In this document: positions 35,407 to 44,499 of the stretch, piece after piece | Position numbering within the stretch: position 1 is the first letter of the stretch | Layout of the letters: every line of letters begins with the position of its first letter | Assembly (NCBI RefSeq): GCF_028606985.1 | Contig: NZ_CP117416.1 | Location: forward strand, 189,501-253,500 | DNA length: 64,000 nt | Source: Paenibacillus kyungheensis | Lineage (GTDB): Bacteria; Bacillota; Bacilli; Paenibacillales; Paenibacillaceae | Reading direction: 5' to 3' | The notes under the pieces: generated by a model | The model's input: the letters and a program-made list of their open reading frames with translations, nothing else | Databases searched by the model: none | What the model was told of the DNA's origin: nothing | Translations under genes and position numbers: made by a program

Positions 35407-36039
35407 ATGATAAGCTTTGGAACGATGATTGCTTTTGCGGCGGTCGCTTTGGGGATGGTCTGTGCACCAGGTCCTAATATGATCTATCTTATCTCACGTT
35501 CGGTAACACAAGGAAGAGTAGCAGGAGTCATTTCATTATTCGGTGTAGTGCTTGCTTTTGTTGTCTATATTGTAGCCACTATGATGGGATTATCTGCGCT
35601 ATTTCTAACGGTTCCCGTGCTCTATACGATGATTAAATGGGCAGGGGCTGTATATTTGCTCTGGTTAGCATGGAAAGCGATTCGCCCAGGAAGTGATCGC
35701 AATATATTAGAACCTCAAGCGTTAACAATTGAGTCTCCTAAAAAGCTATTTATGATGGGTTTTATGACCAATTTACTTAATCCCAAAGCAGCCGTATTAT
35801 ACGTCTCCTTATTACCACAATTTATCGATCCTACGCGTGGATCAGTATTGATGCAAAGTGCGACTCTGGGTCTGATTCAGATCAGTATTAGCTTTATTAT
35901 CAATCTATTGATCGTACTTGTCGCAAGTCAGGTAGTATCGTGGTTTGGCAAACGCCCAATCTGGCTAAGAGTTCAGCGCTGGGTAATGGCAAGTGTACTG
36001 ACAGCTCTAGCAGCAAGAATGGCATTAGATCGCAAGTAA
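35407..36039 (+). CDS. LysE-family amino acid/metabolite exporter
   Basis: A membrane protein of about 210 residues and six helices with the family N-terminus MVCAPGPNMIYLISRSVTQGR and the segment MTNLLNPKAAVLYVSLLPQFID. Members export basic or other amino acids or homoserine lactones. ATG 35407 is preferred over ATG 35401, which stands only two bases after GGAG. It is divergent from tetR, and an inverted partial TetR operator lies in its upstream region, so the MFS, TetR and LysE genes may form one efflux regulon. Confidence 0.88.
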   Translation: MISFGTMIAFAAVALGMVCAPGPNMIYLISRSVTQGRVAGVISLFGVVLAFVVYIVATMMGLSALFLTVPVLYTMIKWAGAVYLLWLAWKAIRPGSDRNILEPQALTIESPKKLFMMGFMTNLLNPKAAVLYVSLLPQFIDPTRGSVLMQSATLGLIQISISFIINLLIVLVASQVVSWFGKRPIWLRVQRWVMASVLTALAARMALDRK

Positions 36040-36065
36040 TATCAGCGATCTAATGCTATTTTTTA
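36021..36065 (+). terminator. Terminator overlapping the lysE-like stop codon
   Basis: GGCATTAGATCGC pairs with GCGATCTAATGCT (13 bp, one wobble), beginning inside the last codons of the gene and followed by a T-run. Confidence 0.8.
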
Positions 36066-36230
36066 TATTGTGTGTATGATATGAATGATCTTGGTATAGA
36101 AATACTTTTTATTGATTTATAGTACAGCTCTTCATTACGGCATCTATGAATATTCAAATATTTTGTCCCACGATTCTCTATTCTGTGTTAGCATAAAAAT
36201 ACTAAATAGATAAATAATAAACTATACGTT

Positions 36231-36244
36231 TGTAAACGCTACCA
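36231..36244. promoter_or_regulatory. CcpA cre site ahead of the yesN-like gene
   Basis: TGTAAACGCTACCA fits the cre consensus TGWAARCGYTWNCW at all 14 positions, 60 bp before the response-regulator start. This predicts carbon catabolite repression of the whole beta-galactoside locus. Confidence 0.7.
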
Positions 36245-36303
36245 TAAATGGTATTCTGTAAGATTCTTGTAGTCTTCAGTAGAGTTATATAGGGAGTGTC
36301 ATA

Positions 36304-37881
36304 ATGAAAGAACTATGTAGAATTTTGATCGTAGATGATGAAATTCTGGTAAGACAAGGCATCAAACACTATATGGTCTGGGAACAACATGGATTTCAGA
36401 TCGTAGGGGAAGCTTCTAATGGAAAAGAAGCGCTTGAATTGGTGGATCAATTGCAACCTCATATTGTGATAACAGATATTGTGATGCCTATTATGGATGG
36501 GGAAGAATTTACGCGAATTGTGAAGCAACGGTACCCTCATATTGAAGTGATCGTACTGAGCAGTTATGGAGAATTTAGCTATGTACGATCTACTTTTCAA
36601 AGTGGGGTCGCTGATTATATTTTAAAACCGAAGTTGGAAACGCAAGAACTGTTGCAGGTATTACAAAAGACTGCACGCCGTATTCCATCTCTTCAATATA
36701 ATGAACACAATGATCAAGAGTTATTATCAATTGACCATATTATTGAAAAAGTGATCTCTGGCTATGAAGTGAATTATGGACAAGAACTGATCAAGCAAGC
36801 TTTTCCGTATGATCATTATTGTCTGATCGGGGTTCAGCCTTCCGGTTATATCGCCAACAATCACACATCTGCTGCGGTACAAAGTCACTTATCTACTTTA
36901 GGCATGCGACTGGCAGAAGTGCTTGAATCGTTAGGGACATCGATTGTATTTCGACCTGCACCGGTTAGTGATTCCGGTCTAATTGTGTTTCTAGTTAACC
37001 TGGAAGCATCGCAATATGCTAGATTGGTAACTGTTATTCAGAAATTAGCAGATGATATCTATACCCAATCTCCGCAAATCGGCTGGGTAATGAGTGATCC
37101 GTTTGATGTATTTGAACAGATTGATCCAGTGTATCATCAACAGATTTTGAGATTGTTAGATTATCGCTTTTATTTCCCGGATCGCAGACTGATGTTAGAG
37201 TCGGAACTTCCGCCACCGGTTGCAGTACAAGGTGCATTTAATCTAAAGCAGTTTGCCGAAGAAATGAAACGAGAGCATTTTGAATTTGCTTTTCAAGAGT
37301 TGCGTCAGTATGTGACAGCAATGTCCGGTAATTATGTCTCGACTCCATTTGAGTTGAAGTCTTTTCTAGGTAATGTCGTATTCAATATTATTACATTGCT
37401 CGGCAATCTGGATTACGATATCGAACAACTGGATGCTGAGAAATATAATTATTTCAAACAGATCAATGAAGCGGTACACATTAATGAAGCAATCGATTTG
37501 CTAAATCGCTTTTTGCTAGTGGTGGATGAGCAGATTGCCGCACGCACACAGCCGAATAGTAACTCTAATATGAAAAAATTATTGGAGTATATCGATGATC
37601 ATTTTGCAGAGTCGCTCAGTCTGACAGGCTTAGGGCAATATTTTCATTTTAACCCGTCGTATCTGTCTAGCTATTTCACTACGCATAATAAAGAAGGATT
37701 TAGCGAATATCTGAACAAAATTCGTGTTGAAAAAGCAGCCGCGATGTTAAAAGAAGACGAGTTCACGATTGCCGATATCAGTAGTAAAGTAGGCTATTCC
37801 GACCCTAGTTATTTTACCAAAGTATTCAAAAAACTAACCGGACTATCCCCAAGCCAATACCGCCGTAAACACTTGCGTTAA
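36304..37881 (+). CDS. Response regulator with AraC-type DNA-binding domain (YesN-like)
   Basis: A 525-residue two-component regulator. Residues 5-125 form the receiver domain (ILIVDDEILVRQGIKHY; phospho-acceptor Asp in HIVITDIVMPIMDG; Lys in YILKPKLE). A long linker follows, and the last 100 residues hold two AraC helix-turn-helices (SLSLTGLGQYFHFNPSYLSS and DISSKVGYSDPSYFTKVFKK). YesN-type regulators control the neighbouring sugar ABC transporter. The cognate kinase gene follows after 250 bp of tandem repeats. GGGAG precedes the ATG, and a perfect cre lies upstream. Confidence 0.93.
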   Translation: MKELCRILIVDDEILVRQGIKHYMVWEQHGFQIVGEASNGKEALELVDQLQPHIVITDIVMPIMDGEEFTRIVKQRYPHIEVIVLSSYGEFSYVRSTFQSGVADYILKPKLETQELLQVLQKTARRIPSLQYNEHNDQELLSIDHIIEKVISGYEVNYGQELIKQAFPYDHYCLIGVQPSGYIANNHTSAAVQSHLSTLGMRLAEVLESLGTSIVFRPAPVSDSGLIVFLVNLEASQYARLVTVIQKLADDIYTQSPQIGWVMSDPFDVFEQIDPVYHQQILRLLDYRFYFPDRRLMLESELPPPVAVQGAFNLKQFAEEMKREHFEFAFQELRQYVTAMSGNYVSTPFELKSFLGNVVFNIITLLGNLDYDIEQLDAEKYNYFKQINEAVHINEAIDLLNRFLLVVDEQIAARTQPNSNSNMKKLLEYIDDHFAESLSLTGLGQYFHFNPSYLSSYFTTHNKEGFSEYLNKIRVEKAAAMLKEDEFTIADISSKVGYSDPSYFTKVFKKLTGLSPSQYRRKHLR

Positions 37882-38093
37882 GCGCTTGGTACTATAAGCG
37901 CTAATAATTTCAATAAAAAATGATTTTTGCGAAGCAAAATATCTTACATCAAGCGCTTGGCACCATAAGCGCGACCAAGTCCAATAAGAGAATGATTTTT
38001 GCAAAGCAAAATATCTTACATCAAGCGCTTGGCATGATAAGCGCGACCAAGTTCAATAAGAGAATGATTTTTGCGAAGCAAAATATCTTACTA
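37878..38093 (+). repeat. Three tandem 71-72 bp repeats between yesN-like and yesM-like genes
   Basis: Units start near 37879, 37950 and 38022. Units 2 and 3 differ at only a few bases, and unit 1 is more diverged in its middle. Each can fold two hairpins: GCGCTT/AAGCGC around an 8-base loop, and ATTTTTGC-GAA-GCAAAAT. The hairpin arms are kept in all copies. The ORF through the repeats is probably accidental, because the kinase has a better start at 38133. A role in mRNA processing or attenuation between the two genes is plausible. Confidence 0.8.
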
Positions 38094-38132
38094 TTTTATA
38101 TGTATGAATGGGTTACAGAAAAGGGAATGAGT

Positions 38133-39923
38133 ATGAAAAAAAGTATCGACAATTTCAAACAGCAAGGTCTGTTTTTTAAATTATTTATCGTGATGGTCGT
38201 GAGTATTATTGCTGTTTGTTTGTTGACTTCACTGGTAACGATTCGAATGTCAGAGCGGTTATTTGCCGAGACATTCAGTATTACCAATTCCAAAGTATTG
38301 AACCAGATCAAAACAAGCTTTGAGTCGTTTAACGATTCGATTGTAAATGCAGTCAGCCATGCGTCTCAGACAGCGACAGTCAAAAGCTTTCTCACCAGTG
38401 GAGAAGGGGATTCAGTCGCCACAGCCAGCTCTTATTTCAGTATGGGTCAACAGATGAAGCAGATAAAATCGAATGTAGATGCTTATGAAGTAGGGGTAAC
38501 CGTTATCGGAGTGAATGGAAGAGGCTATTCTTCTGATTATGGATACTGGCCGATTCCGATGAATGCATTAACCAAAAGCCCGATTACCAAAAATACGATT
38601 GCTGAACCCAAACGATTGATGTATCAATATGATGAAGAATCGACAGATATCCATCAACCCCCAGAACATTATATTATTGCGTCCAAAGCATTGATGGAGC
38701 GTACCAGTAATTTTTTGTACGGAACGATTTATATAGCGATTCAAGAGCGAGAGTTCAAGCGATTTTATAGTAATTTTACTAGTACAGGTAATGATGTTCT
38801 TATCGTTAATGCAAGCGGTCGGATTGTATCAAGTAATCGAGATGATTTGATCGGTACATTTGCACCGGAATTGCTTAATTATGCGACTCAAATTAACAAA
38901 AAACATCTGGATTATATGGATGCAGATGTGATGGGCAAAGATCATATTATTTTATCGAACTATGTACCTGAATATGATTTTTATCTGGTCAATCTGGTTG
39001 ATCGTGAATTTGCAGTTGGACAGATCATTAATGTGCGCTCTGTGGCGCTGATCTGTATTGCGATTGTCAGCGGAGCACTATTGATCGTATTTTTAATCTC
39101 GCGCCGATTGACGCAATCGTTAACCCGTCTGGTGAAGCAGATGTCTACAATTACCGAAAAGAATTTTGACAATTATATTCAAGTGAGTGGAAGTTATGAA
39201 GTTCAGGAACTGGGTCGTGCGTATAACTATATGCTTGATGAGCTGAACGATTATATCGAACGTTTACTTCAGACACAGAAAGATCAGCGGAATGCCGAAT
39301 TGGCTGCACTACAACGACAGATCAATCCACATTTTCTATACAACACGCTGGCTTCGATCAAAATTCTGGTGCAAAAAGGCAACAAAGAAACAGCCGCTGA
39401 GACCATTAATGCTTTGATCTCGTTATTGCAAAATACGATCAGCAATGTGAGTGAAACGATTACTATTGAACAAGAACTCGGCAATATGAAAAATTATGTA
39501 TTTATCAATCATGTGCGGTATGGACAACGTGTACAGGTAAATTATTTTGTGTCGCCCGATTGTCTCGAATACCATGTGCCCAAGTTGATTATTCAACCGT
39601 TTATCGAAAATGCGTTTTTCCATGCGTTTAATGAGAAACAAAATGGAATCATCTATATTATGGTCTCACAATCAGATGGCGTACTTACCTGCGAAGTGGT
39701 CGACAATGGAGACGGTATGGAAGGTCTTTCCGCAGAGAGCGAACACAATCCGCTCCCGAATCCGAAAAGCAAACGCCAACTATTTACAGGCATCGGCATC
39801 CAAAACGTCCACAACCGCATTACACTGCTGTATGGCGAAGAATACGGAGTCACAATCTCCAGTACCAAAGGCGAAGGCACCAAAGTAAAAATCACCATGC
39901 CTTTAATTCTGGAACAGCAGTAA
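38133..39923 (+). CDS. Sensor histidine kinase (YesM-like)
   Basis: About 596 residues. A membrane helix near the N-terminus (FFKLFIVMVVSIIAVCLLTSLV), an extracellular dCACHE-type sensor (about 45-290), a second helix (VALICIAIVSGALLIVFLIS), a HAMP linker, then the His_kinase domain with the phospho-acceptor His in QRQINPHFLYNTLASIK, followed by an HATPase_c with IIQPFIENAFFHAF and GIGIQNVHNRI. It should sense a sugar and phosphorylate the adjacent YesN-type regulator. The start 38133 (MKKSIDNFK) is chosen for AAAAGGGA 7 bases upstream; an open frame upstream runs into the tandem repeats. Confidence 0.92.
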   Translation: MKKSIDNFKQQGLFFKLFIVMVVSIIAVCLLTSLVTIRMSERLFAETFSITNSKVLNQIKTSFESFNDSIVNAVSHASQTATVKSFLTSGEGDSVATASSYFSMGQQMKQIKSNVDAYEVGVTVIGVNGRGYSSDYGYWPIPMNALTKSPITKNTIAEPKRLMYQYDEESTDIHQPPEHYIIASKALMERTSNFLYGTIYIAIQEREFKRFYSNFTSTGNDVLIVNASGRIVSSNRDDLIGTFAPELLNYATQINKKHLDYMDADVMGKDHIILSNYVPEYDFYLVNLVDREFAVGQIINVRSVALICIAIVSGALLIVFLISRRLTQSLTRLVKQMSTITEKNFDNYIQVSGSYEVQELGRAYNYMLDELNDYIERLLQTQKDQRNAELAALQRQINPHFLYNTLASIKILVQKGNKETAAETINALISLLQNTISNVSETITIEQELGNMKNYVFINHVRYGQRVQVNYFVSPDCLEYHVPKLIIQPFIENAFFHAFNEKQNGIIYIMVSQSDGVLTCEVVDNGDGMEGLSAESEHNPLPNPKSKRQLFTGIGIQNVHNRITLLYGEEYGVTISSTKGEGTKVKITMPLILEQQ

Positions 39924-40072
39924 AAAGTAAAAGAGCCGAAAACACTCACAACATCGTATCTGCTTACAGATCTATGAGCAATCTCTTACCATTTTGTTTG
40001 CTAGTCTATTCTTATTCATATCCCTTACTAAATAACAATAGAAAATACCAACCCAAAATAATTCCACACAAA

Positions 40073-40110
40073 AAAGGTAGACACTTCTAATCAAGTGCCT
40101 ATCTTTTTTT
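40073..40110 (+). terminator. Terminator of the two-component operon
   Basis: AAAGGTAGACACTT pairs with AAGTGCCTATCTTT (one mismatch, one wobble) around a 6-base loop, followed by T-run, about 150 bases after the kinase stop. Confidence 0.75.
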
Positions 40111-40236
40111 GTGGTTGAAACCACTCCATAATCTTTCTATCCAAAAATATTCCTATTCAAATCATTCAATCTCATCCATCACATTCAAATCTAAACAAAC
40201 CCGAACAAATTGAACTTTATAGTACAACACATAATG

Positions 40237-40335
40237 ACGTACCCACCTAACTCCTACTCCCATCTTTCCTGCCCACCCCACCCAAACACCAGATTTGTGC
40301 ACTCCCATAGTTAAGTACCCACCCAAAATCCTCCC
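40237..40335. other. Strand-asymmetric C-rich tract with G-quadruplex potential on the minus strand
   Basis: The plus strand is almost all C, A and T here. On the minus strand four G-runs at 40259-40283 (GGG-T-GGGG-T-GGG, then GGG after a 10-base loop) could form a quadruplex. GTACCCACC occurs twice (40239 and 40316 areas). No gene is present. The region lies between the two-component operon and the ABC operon. Confidence 0.45.
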
Positions 40336-40348
40336 AGCACAGAGCGAA

Positions 40349-40457
40349 GGGGAATCTATTCTTTCTGAAAGTCGCCTTTAAGACTCGGATATCGACCGCC
40401 TGCGGTCAATTCAAGATATCCGGTCTTACCAGCGACGCCAAGAAAGAATAGATCCCC
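40349..40457. repeat. Long palindromic repeat, copy A
   Basis: Outer stem GGGGA(A)TCTATTCTTTCT pairs with AGAAAGAATAGATCCCC. A middle stem contains GGATATC/GATATCC, and the apical hairpin is GACCGCCTGCGGTC. Copies B (43885-44039, reversed) and C (44500-44625) share internal segments such as GTCGCCTTTAA and TACCAGCG.CG.CAAG but carry different outer-stem sequences that stay paired. Confidence 0.75.
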
Positions 40458-40645
40458 AAAGCGGTCTACCTATGTCCAGTTCCACTTCCAACCCCAACAA
40501 ATCCAATGTTTAATTTCTACCATTATCCAAATATATTACTAATGATAACGCTATCAAAAATTTGAAATATAACAAAATCACAAATCCTTACAAAGATAGT
40601 CATACCGTATTCAAATTAAGAGGTGTTAAGATAAATATACCAAAT

Positions 40646-40659
40646 GGTAAACGCTTTCA
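40646..40659. promoter_or_regulatory. CcpA cre site ahead of the sugar-binding-protein gene
   Basis: GGTAAACGCTTTCA fits the cre consensus at 13 of 14 positions and lies 27 bases before the start codon, a position where bound CcpA would block transcription. Confidence 0.65.
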
Positions 40660-40685
40660 AAAAAAGAACAGGGGTTGAACACAAA

Positions 40686-41969
40686 ATGAAAAAAATGATG
40701 TTTCTTTTACTAGCAACCGTTTTCATGTTATCTGCATGTTCCAGTAATTCGGGTAGCGGTGCAAGTTCTGATCCAGCTAAAAAAGAAATTACAGTATGGG
40801 CATGGGACCCTAACTTTAATATCGCAGCATTGAATTTAGCTAAAGAAAGATATATGGCAAAACACCCTGACGTAAAAATCAACATTGTTGAAAACGCTCA
40901 AGCGGATATCGTACAAAAATTAAACACAGGTTTGAACTCCGGTACAACAAAAGGTCTTCCAAACATTGTGTTGATCGAAGATTATCGTTCACAAAACTTC
41001 TTGCAAGCGTATCCAGATGCTTTCCGCGATATGTCTGATTCCATCAAAGGCACAGACTTCGCAGACTACAAAGCAGGCCCTACAAGCTACAACGGTAAAC
41101 AATATGGAGTTCCATTTGATTCCGGTGTAACAGGTATGTACGTAAGAACAGATTACCTTAAAGAAGCAGGTTACACACCTGAAGATATGCAAGATATCGA
41201 TTGGGATAAATTTATCGAAATCGGTAAAGCAGTTAAAGCTAAAACTGGTAAAGATATGCTAACTCAAGATCCGAATGATTTGGGATTGATTCGTGCAATG
41301 ATCCAATCTGCTGGTTCTTGGTATCTGAAAGAAGACGGTAAAACTCCTAACATTGCAGGAAACGCAGCTTTGAAAGAAGCGATGGAAAACTACAAAGCAA
41401 TGTTTGATGCAAATATCGTAAAAACAAACTCTGACTGGAGTCAATTCTTGGCTGCATTCAACAGTGGTGCTGTAGCATCTGTTCCTACAGGTAACTGGAT
41501 TACACCTTCTATCAAAGCAGAAGCTTCACAATCTGGTAAATGGGCTGTTGTTCCATTCCCTAAATTGAAAGATACACCAAACTCTGTTCACGCATCTAAC
41601 ATCGGTGGTAGCTCATGGTATGTGATGAACGTTGATGGTCAAGATACAGCAGCAGACTTTATGAAAGAAACATTCGGTTCTGATAAAGAATTGTATCAAG
41701 ATATGTTAAACAAAATTGGTATTATCGGTACGTTGAAATCTGCTTCTTCAGGTTCAGCTTATGACAAAGCAGATGAATTCTTTGGCGGACAAAAAATCTA
41801 TGCTGACTTTGCAAAATGGACAACAGAAGTTCCTAACGTAAACTACGGTCTACACACGTATGCTATCGAAGATATCATGACAGTAGAAGTACAAAATTAC
41901 CTTGCTGGTAAAGACATCGACTCCGTATTGAACGATGTTCAAGCTCAAGCAGAAGCTCAATTGAAATAA
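40686..41969 (+). CDS. ABC transporter sugar-binding lipoprotein
   Basis: A family-1 extracellular solute-binding protein of 427 residues. A lipoprotein signal peptide (MKKMMFLLLATVFMLSAC, acylated Cys at the LSAC box) is followed by the two-lobed fold with EITVWAWDPNFNIAAL and NTGLNSG..NIVLIEDY, and SVPTGNWITPSIKAEA. It delivers sugar to the two permeases encoded downstream. The context (beta-galactosidase, YesMN) suggests beta-galactosides or galactan oligosaccharides. The upstream in-frame ATG at 40644 lies within the cre and has no ribosome site; ATG 40686 follows AGGGG. No ATPase gene is in the operon, so a shared MsmX-type ATPase is expected. Confidence 0.9.
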   Translation: MKKMMFLLLATVFMLSACSSNSGSGASSDPAKKEITVWAWDPNFNIAALNLAKERYMAKHPDVKINIVENAQADIVQKLNTGLNSGTTKGLPNIVLIEDYRSQNFLQAYPDAFRDMSDSIKGTDFADYKAGPTSYNGKQYGVPFDSGVTGMYVRTDYLKEAGYTPEDMQDIDWDKFIEIGKAVKAKTGKDMLTQDPNDLGLIRAMIQSAGSWYLKEDGKTPNIAGNAALKEAMENYKAMFDANIVKTNSDWSQFLAAFNSGAVASVPTGNWITPSIKAEASQSGKWAVVPFPKLKDTPNSVHASNIGGSSWYVMNVDGQDTAADFMKETFGSDKELYQDMLNKIGIIGTLKSASSGSAYDKADEFFGGQKIYADFAKWTTEVPNVNYGLHTYAIEDIMTVEVQNYLAGKDIDSVLNDVQAQAEAQLK

Positions 41970-42012
41970 AATAGCATACTGTACCCGATCTGCTCAGGCA
42001 GTGGATAGAGAA

Positions 42013-42093
42013 AGCTTGCTGGGCGTAAGGCGATAGACACAGCAATGAAACCTTGGGCTTCGCCGTTCAAGGTTTTATTGCCGTATCTAAGCT
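42013..42093 (+). other. Long hairpin between binding-protein and permease genes
   Basis: AGCTT..AAGCT closes a structure whose main stem pairs ATAGACACAGCAATGAAACCTTG with CAAGGTTTTATTGCCGTATCTA (few mismatches), with GGC-TTC-GCC at the tip. No T-run follows, so it is unlikely to be a full terminator. A hairpin here commonly stabilises the upstream message and makes the binding protein more abundant than the permeases. Confidence 0.7.
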
Positions 42094-42140
42094 ATAAATA
42101 AAAAAAATAACCCACAAGCGATATAAAGGAGATGAAAGAA

Positions 42141-43043
42141 ATGAAAGCAGCTCAACCTCAATCCAAGTTCGGCCCTCGTTTCAAAGCTGGCTTAACCGGA
42201 TGGTTATTTATTGCAATCGCGGTTCTAATGATATGTGCGTTTTACTTTTATCCAATGATTCAAGCACTTATTCTTTCGTTCCAAACGGGAACAGGCTCTA
42301 ATCTGAAATTTAACGGTATTGATAACTATGCTCGTTTATTTACAGATGATATGTTCTTGACTGCAGTAAAAAATACCTTTATTTATTTGATTTTCCAAGT
42401 GCCTTTAATGGTTGTGCTTGCTTTGTTTATCTCTGTATTACTGAACAACCCTCGTTTAAGATTTAAAGGATTTTTCCGTACAGCTATTTTCTTACCTTGT
42501 ATTACATCGCTTGTTGCTTATTCCGTTGTATTTAAATATCTATTTTCTTCCGATGGCTTGGTCAATGCGTTGTTACTGAAATTGCATTTGATTGGTGCTC
42601 CGATTGAATGGATTGCTGATCCGTTCTGGGCAAAAGTAACAATTATTATCGCGATCACATGGCGCTGGACAGGGTATAACATGATTTTCTATCTATCTGG
42701 ATTACAAAATATCGACAACTCTATTTATGAAGCAGCACGTATTGATGGTGCTTCCGCAATTCGTCAATTTTTCAGCATTACGATTCCTATGCTAAAACCT
42801 ATTATTTTGTTCACATCGATCACATCGACAATTGGTACGCTGCAATTATTTGATGAAGTCGTCAATATTACCAAAGGTGGACCAGGTAATGCGACCACAT
42901 CGATTTCGCAGTATATCTACAATCTGTCGTTCAAATATTCAGCAGACTTTGGTTATGCAGCAACTGTATCGTATTCTATCGTAATTATGATCATCATCTT
43001 AGCATTTATTCAATTCAGAGTGGCAGGTGATCGCAATGAATAA
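42141..43043 (+). CDS. Sugar ABC transporter permease, MalF/UgpA type
   Basis: About 300 residues with six membrane helices. It has AGLTGWLFIAIAVLMICAFYFYPM at the N-terminus and the ATPase-contact EAA loop EAARIDGASAIRQFFSITIPMLKP near residue 215. It pairs with the next gene to form the membrane channel. ATG 42141 is preferred over ATG 42132, which abuts AAAGGAG. The gene overlaps the second permease by 8 bp. Confidence 0.93.
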   Translation: MKAAQPQSKFGPRFKAGLTGWLFIAIAVLMICAFYFYPMIQALILSFQTGTGSNLKFNGIDNYARLFTDDMFLTAVKNTFIYLIFQVPLMVVLALFISVLLNNPRLRFKGFFRTAIFLPCITSLVAYSVVFKYLFSSDGLVNALLLKLHLIGAPIEWIADPFWAKVTIIIAITWRWTGYNMIFYLSGLQNIDNSIYEAARIDGASAIRQFFSITIPMLKPIILFTSITSTIGTLQLFDEVVNITKGGPGNATTSISQYIYNLSFKYSADFGYAATVSYSIVIMIIILAFIQFRVAGDRNE

Positions 43044-43860
43044 ATCGAAAACGTTTTTCACTTATATTTTCTTGAGTATCGCCGCATTCATCTCTATTTT
43101 TCCATTTTTCTGGATGATCGTCAGCTCAACGAACCTTTCGGTAGACGTCACCAAAGGTAAATTGTTACCGGGTTCACATTTAATCGAAAACTTCCAAAAA
43201 TTAACGAGTTCTGTAGATATTATGGGTGCTCTCGGAAACTCTGCTAAAATCTCGATCAGTACTACGATTCTAGCATTGTTAATCGCTTCTCTTGCAGGAT
43301 ATGGATTTGAAGTATACCGCAGTAAAGCGAAAGACATCGTATTTAACATTTTACTATTATCGATGATGATTCCTTTTGCAGCGATGATGGTTCCGTTATA
43401 TCGGATGTTCGGTAAAATCAGTAATGTTGTACCAACGATCGGTATCGACACATTAGCATCAGTGGTTATTCCGACCGTAACAACAGCGTTTTTGATCTTC
43501 TTTTTCCGTCAAAGTACCAAGATGTTCCCGAAAGACTTGCTTGAAGCAGGTCGTATGGATGGTCTTACCGAGTTGGGATTATTCTTCCGTGTGTACATGC
43601 CAACGATGAAAACGAGTTATGCTGCTGCGGCGATTATTACGTTTATGTCGAGCTGGAATAACTACCTATGGCCTTTGGTTGTTTTACAATCGCCAGAAAA
43701 TCAAACGATTCCGTTGTTAATTTCTAACTTGGGATCAAGTTATGCGCCAGATTATGGTGTGATCATGATCGCTATCGTATTCTCTACATTACCTACTGCA
43801 ATTGTCTTCTTCGTAATGCAAAAACACTTCGTAGCAGGAATGGTTGGATCGGTAAAATAA
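43036..43860 (+). CDS. Sugar ABC transporter permease, MalG/UgpE type
   Basis: Second permease, 274 residues, six helices, with the EAA loop EAGRMDGLTELGLFFRVYMP and the ending FVMQKHFVAGMVGSVK, which is typical of the family. ATG 43036 follows GGCAGGTGATC; its start overlaps the preceding permease gene, giving coupled translation. The palindromic repeat copy B follows immediately and may protect the 3' end of the operon mRNA. Confidence 0.93.
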   Translation: MNKSKTFFTYIFLSIAAFISIFPFFWMIVSSTNLSVDVTKGKLLPGSHLIENFQKLTSSVDIMGALGNSAKISISTTILALLIASLAGYGFEVYRSKAKDIVFNILLLSMMIPFAAMMVPLYRMFGKISNVVPTIGIDTLASVVIPTVTTAFLIFFFRQSTKMFPKDLLEAGRMDGLTELGLFFRVYMPTMKTSYAAAAIITFMSSWNNYLWPLVVLQSPENQTIPLLISNLGSSYAPDYGVIMIAIVFSTLPTAIVFFVMQKHFVAGMVGSVK

Positions 43861-43884
43861 ATCTCCCAGTTGTGGAGATGGACT

Positions 43885-44039
43885 GTGGCTGTTGATGGGG
43901 ACCGCTTCGTCTAAGGAATTGTCCTTGCCGCCGCTGGTAAAGATAAATGCTTTGAATGACTGCCAGGCAGTCGCATTTATCTTTAAAGGCGACGTTCAGG
44001 ACAATTTCCTTAGACTCCGCTCCGCCGCATCACAGCCAC
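43885..44039. repeat. Long palindromic repeat, copy B (inverted relative to A and C)
   Basis: About 155 bp that fold on themselves: GTGGCTGT..GATG with CATC..CAGCCAC, GTCTAAGGAA with TTCCTTAGAC, AAAGATAAATGC with GCATTTATCTTT, and the tip GACTGCCAGGCAGTC. Pairing probably extends to about 43869-44056. Read in reverse it carries the shared core of copies A and C (GTCGCCTTTAA and TTTACCAGCGGCGGCAAG). It lies 25 bases after the permease stop codon. Confidence 0.75.
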
Positions 44040-44082
44040 TTTGCCACGTCCACAAGAAAGAGATTTCATTTTACTTCGAGTA

Positions 44083-44220
44083 GGTAGTAGGGGAGATTTA
44101 GAGAGTTAGGGATATAGGGATTAAGGATTGGGGAATTTTAAATTGGAATTTAGGATTTAGGATTAAAAGAATAAAAGAATAAAATAGTAAAAGATTTAAG
44201 GATGCAAGGGTTAAAAAGAT
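44083..44220. other. Purine-rich low-complexity tract
   Basis: The plus strand is nearly free of C for about 130 bases, with degenerate short iterations such as TTAGGGATATAGGGATTAAGG and AAAAGAATAAAAGAATAAAA. No gene is seen. With the two palindromes it fills the 800-bp gap between permease and beta-galactosidase genes. Confidence 0.5.
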
Positions 44221-44499
44221 TTTATGGTTTTGACTTGTTTGATGCTTTACGTTTATTTGATTTTGAGAGTAACGTGAAATGAATTAGTTTAAGATCAGCG
44301 GCATCATTATATCGATGCTAAAGCGAATAGCAATGCTAGAGCGAGACTAACATCATTATTTTATGCAATGAAAAAACCATATAGCCAAAGCGCATATGAG
44401 CTAAAAACTCCAAAGTGGTCATTTACTCTAAAGTAAGGATCTAAGGTTGAGGTTTTGGTTCTACTATGGAGACGCATTCAAATGGAGTAGCAGTTACAT

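Noticed and set aside
37878-38093. Possible CRISPR array
   Set aside because: The 71-72 bp units repeat head to tail without unique spacers, and no cas genes are near.
37920-38132. N-terminal extension of the histidine kinase through the tandem repeats
   Set aside because: The frame only exists because the repeats lack stops; ATG 38133 has a proper ribosome site and begins right before the first membrane helix.
39653-39949. 98-residue minus-strand frame at the end of the histidine kinase gene
   Set aside because: Antisense of the HATPase domain with no ribosome site or homologous look.
43892-44083. 63-residue reading frame after the second permease
   Set aside because: It runs across the long palindrome (copy B), and its sequence is explained by that structure.
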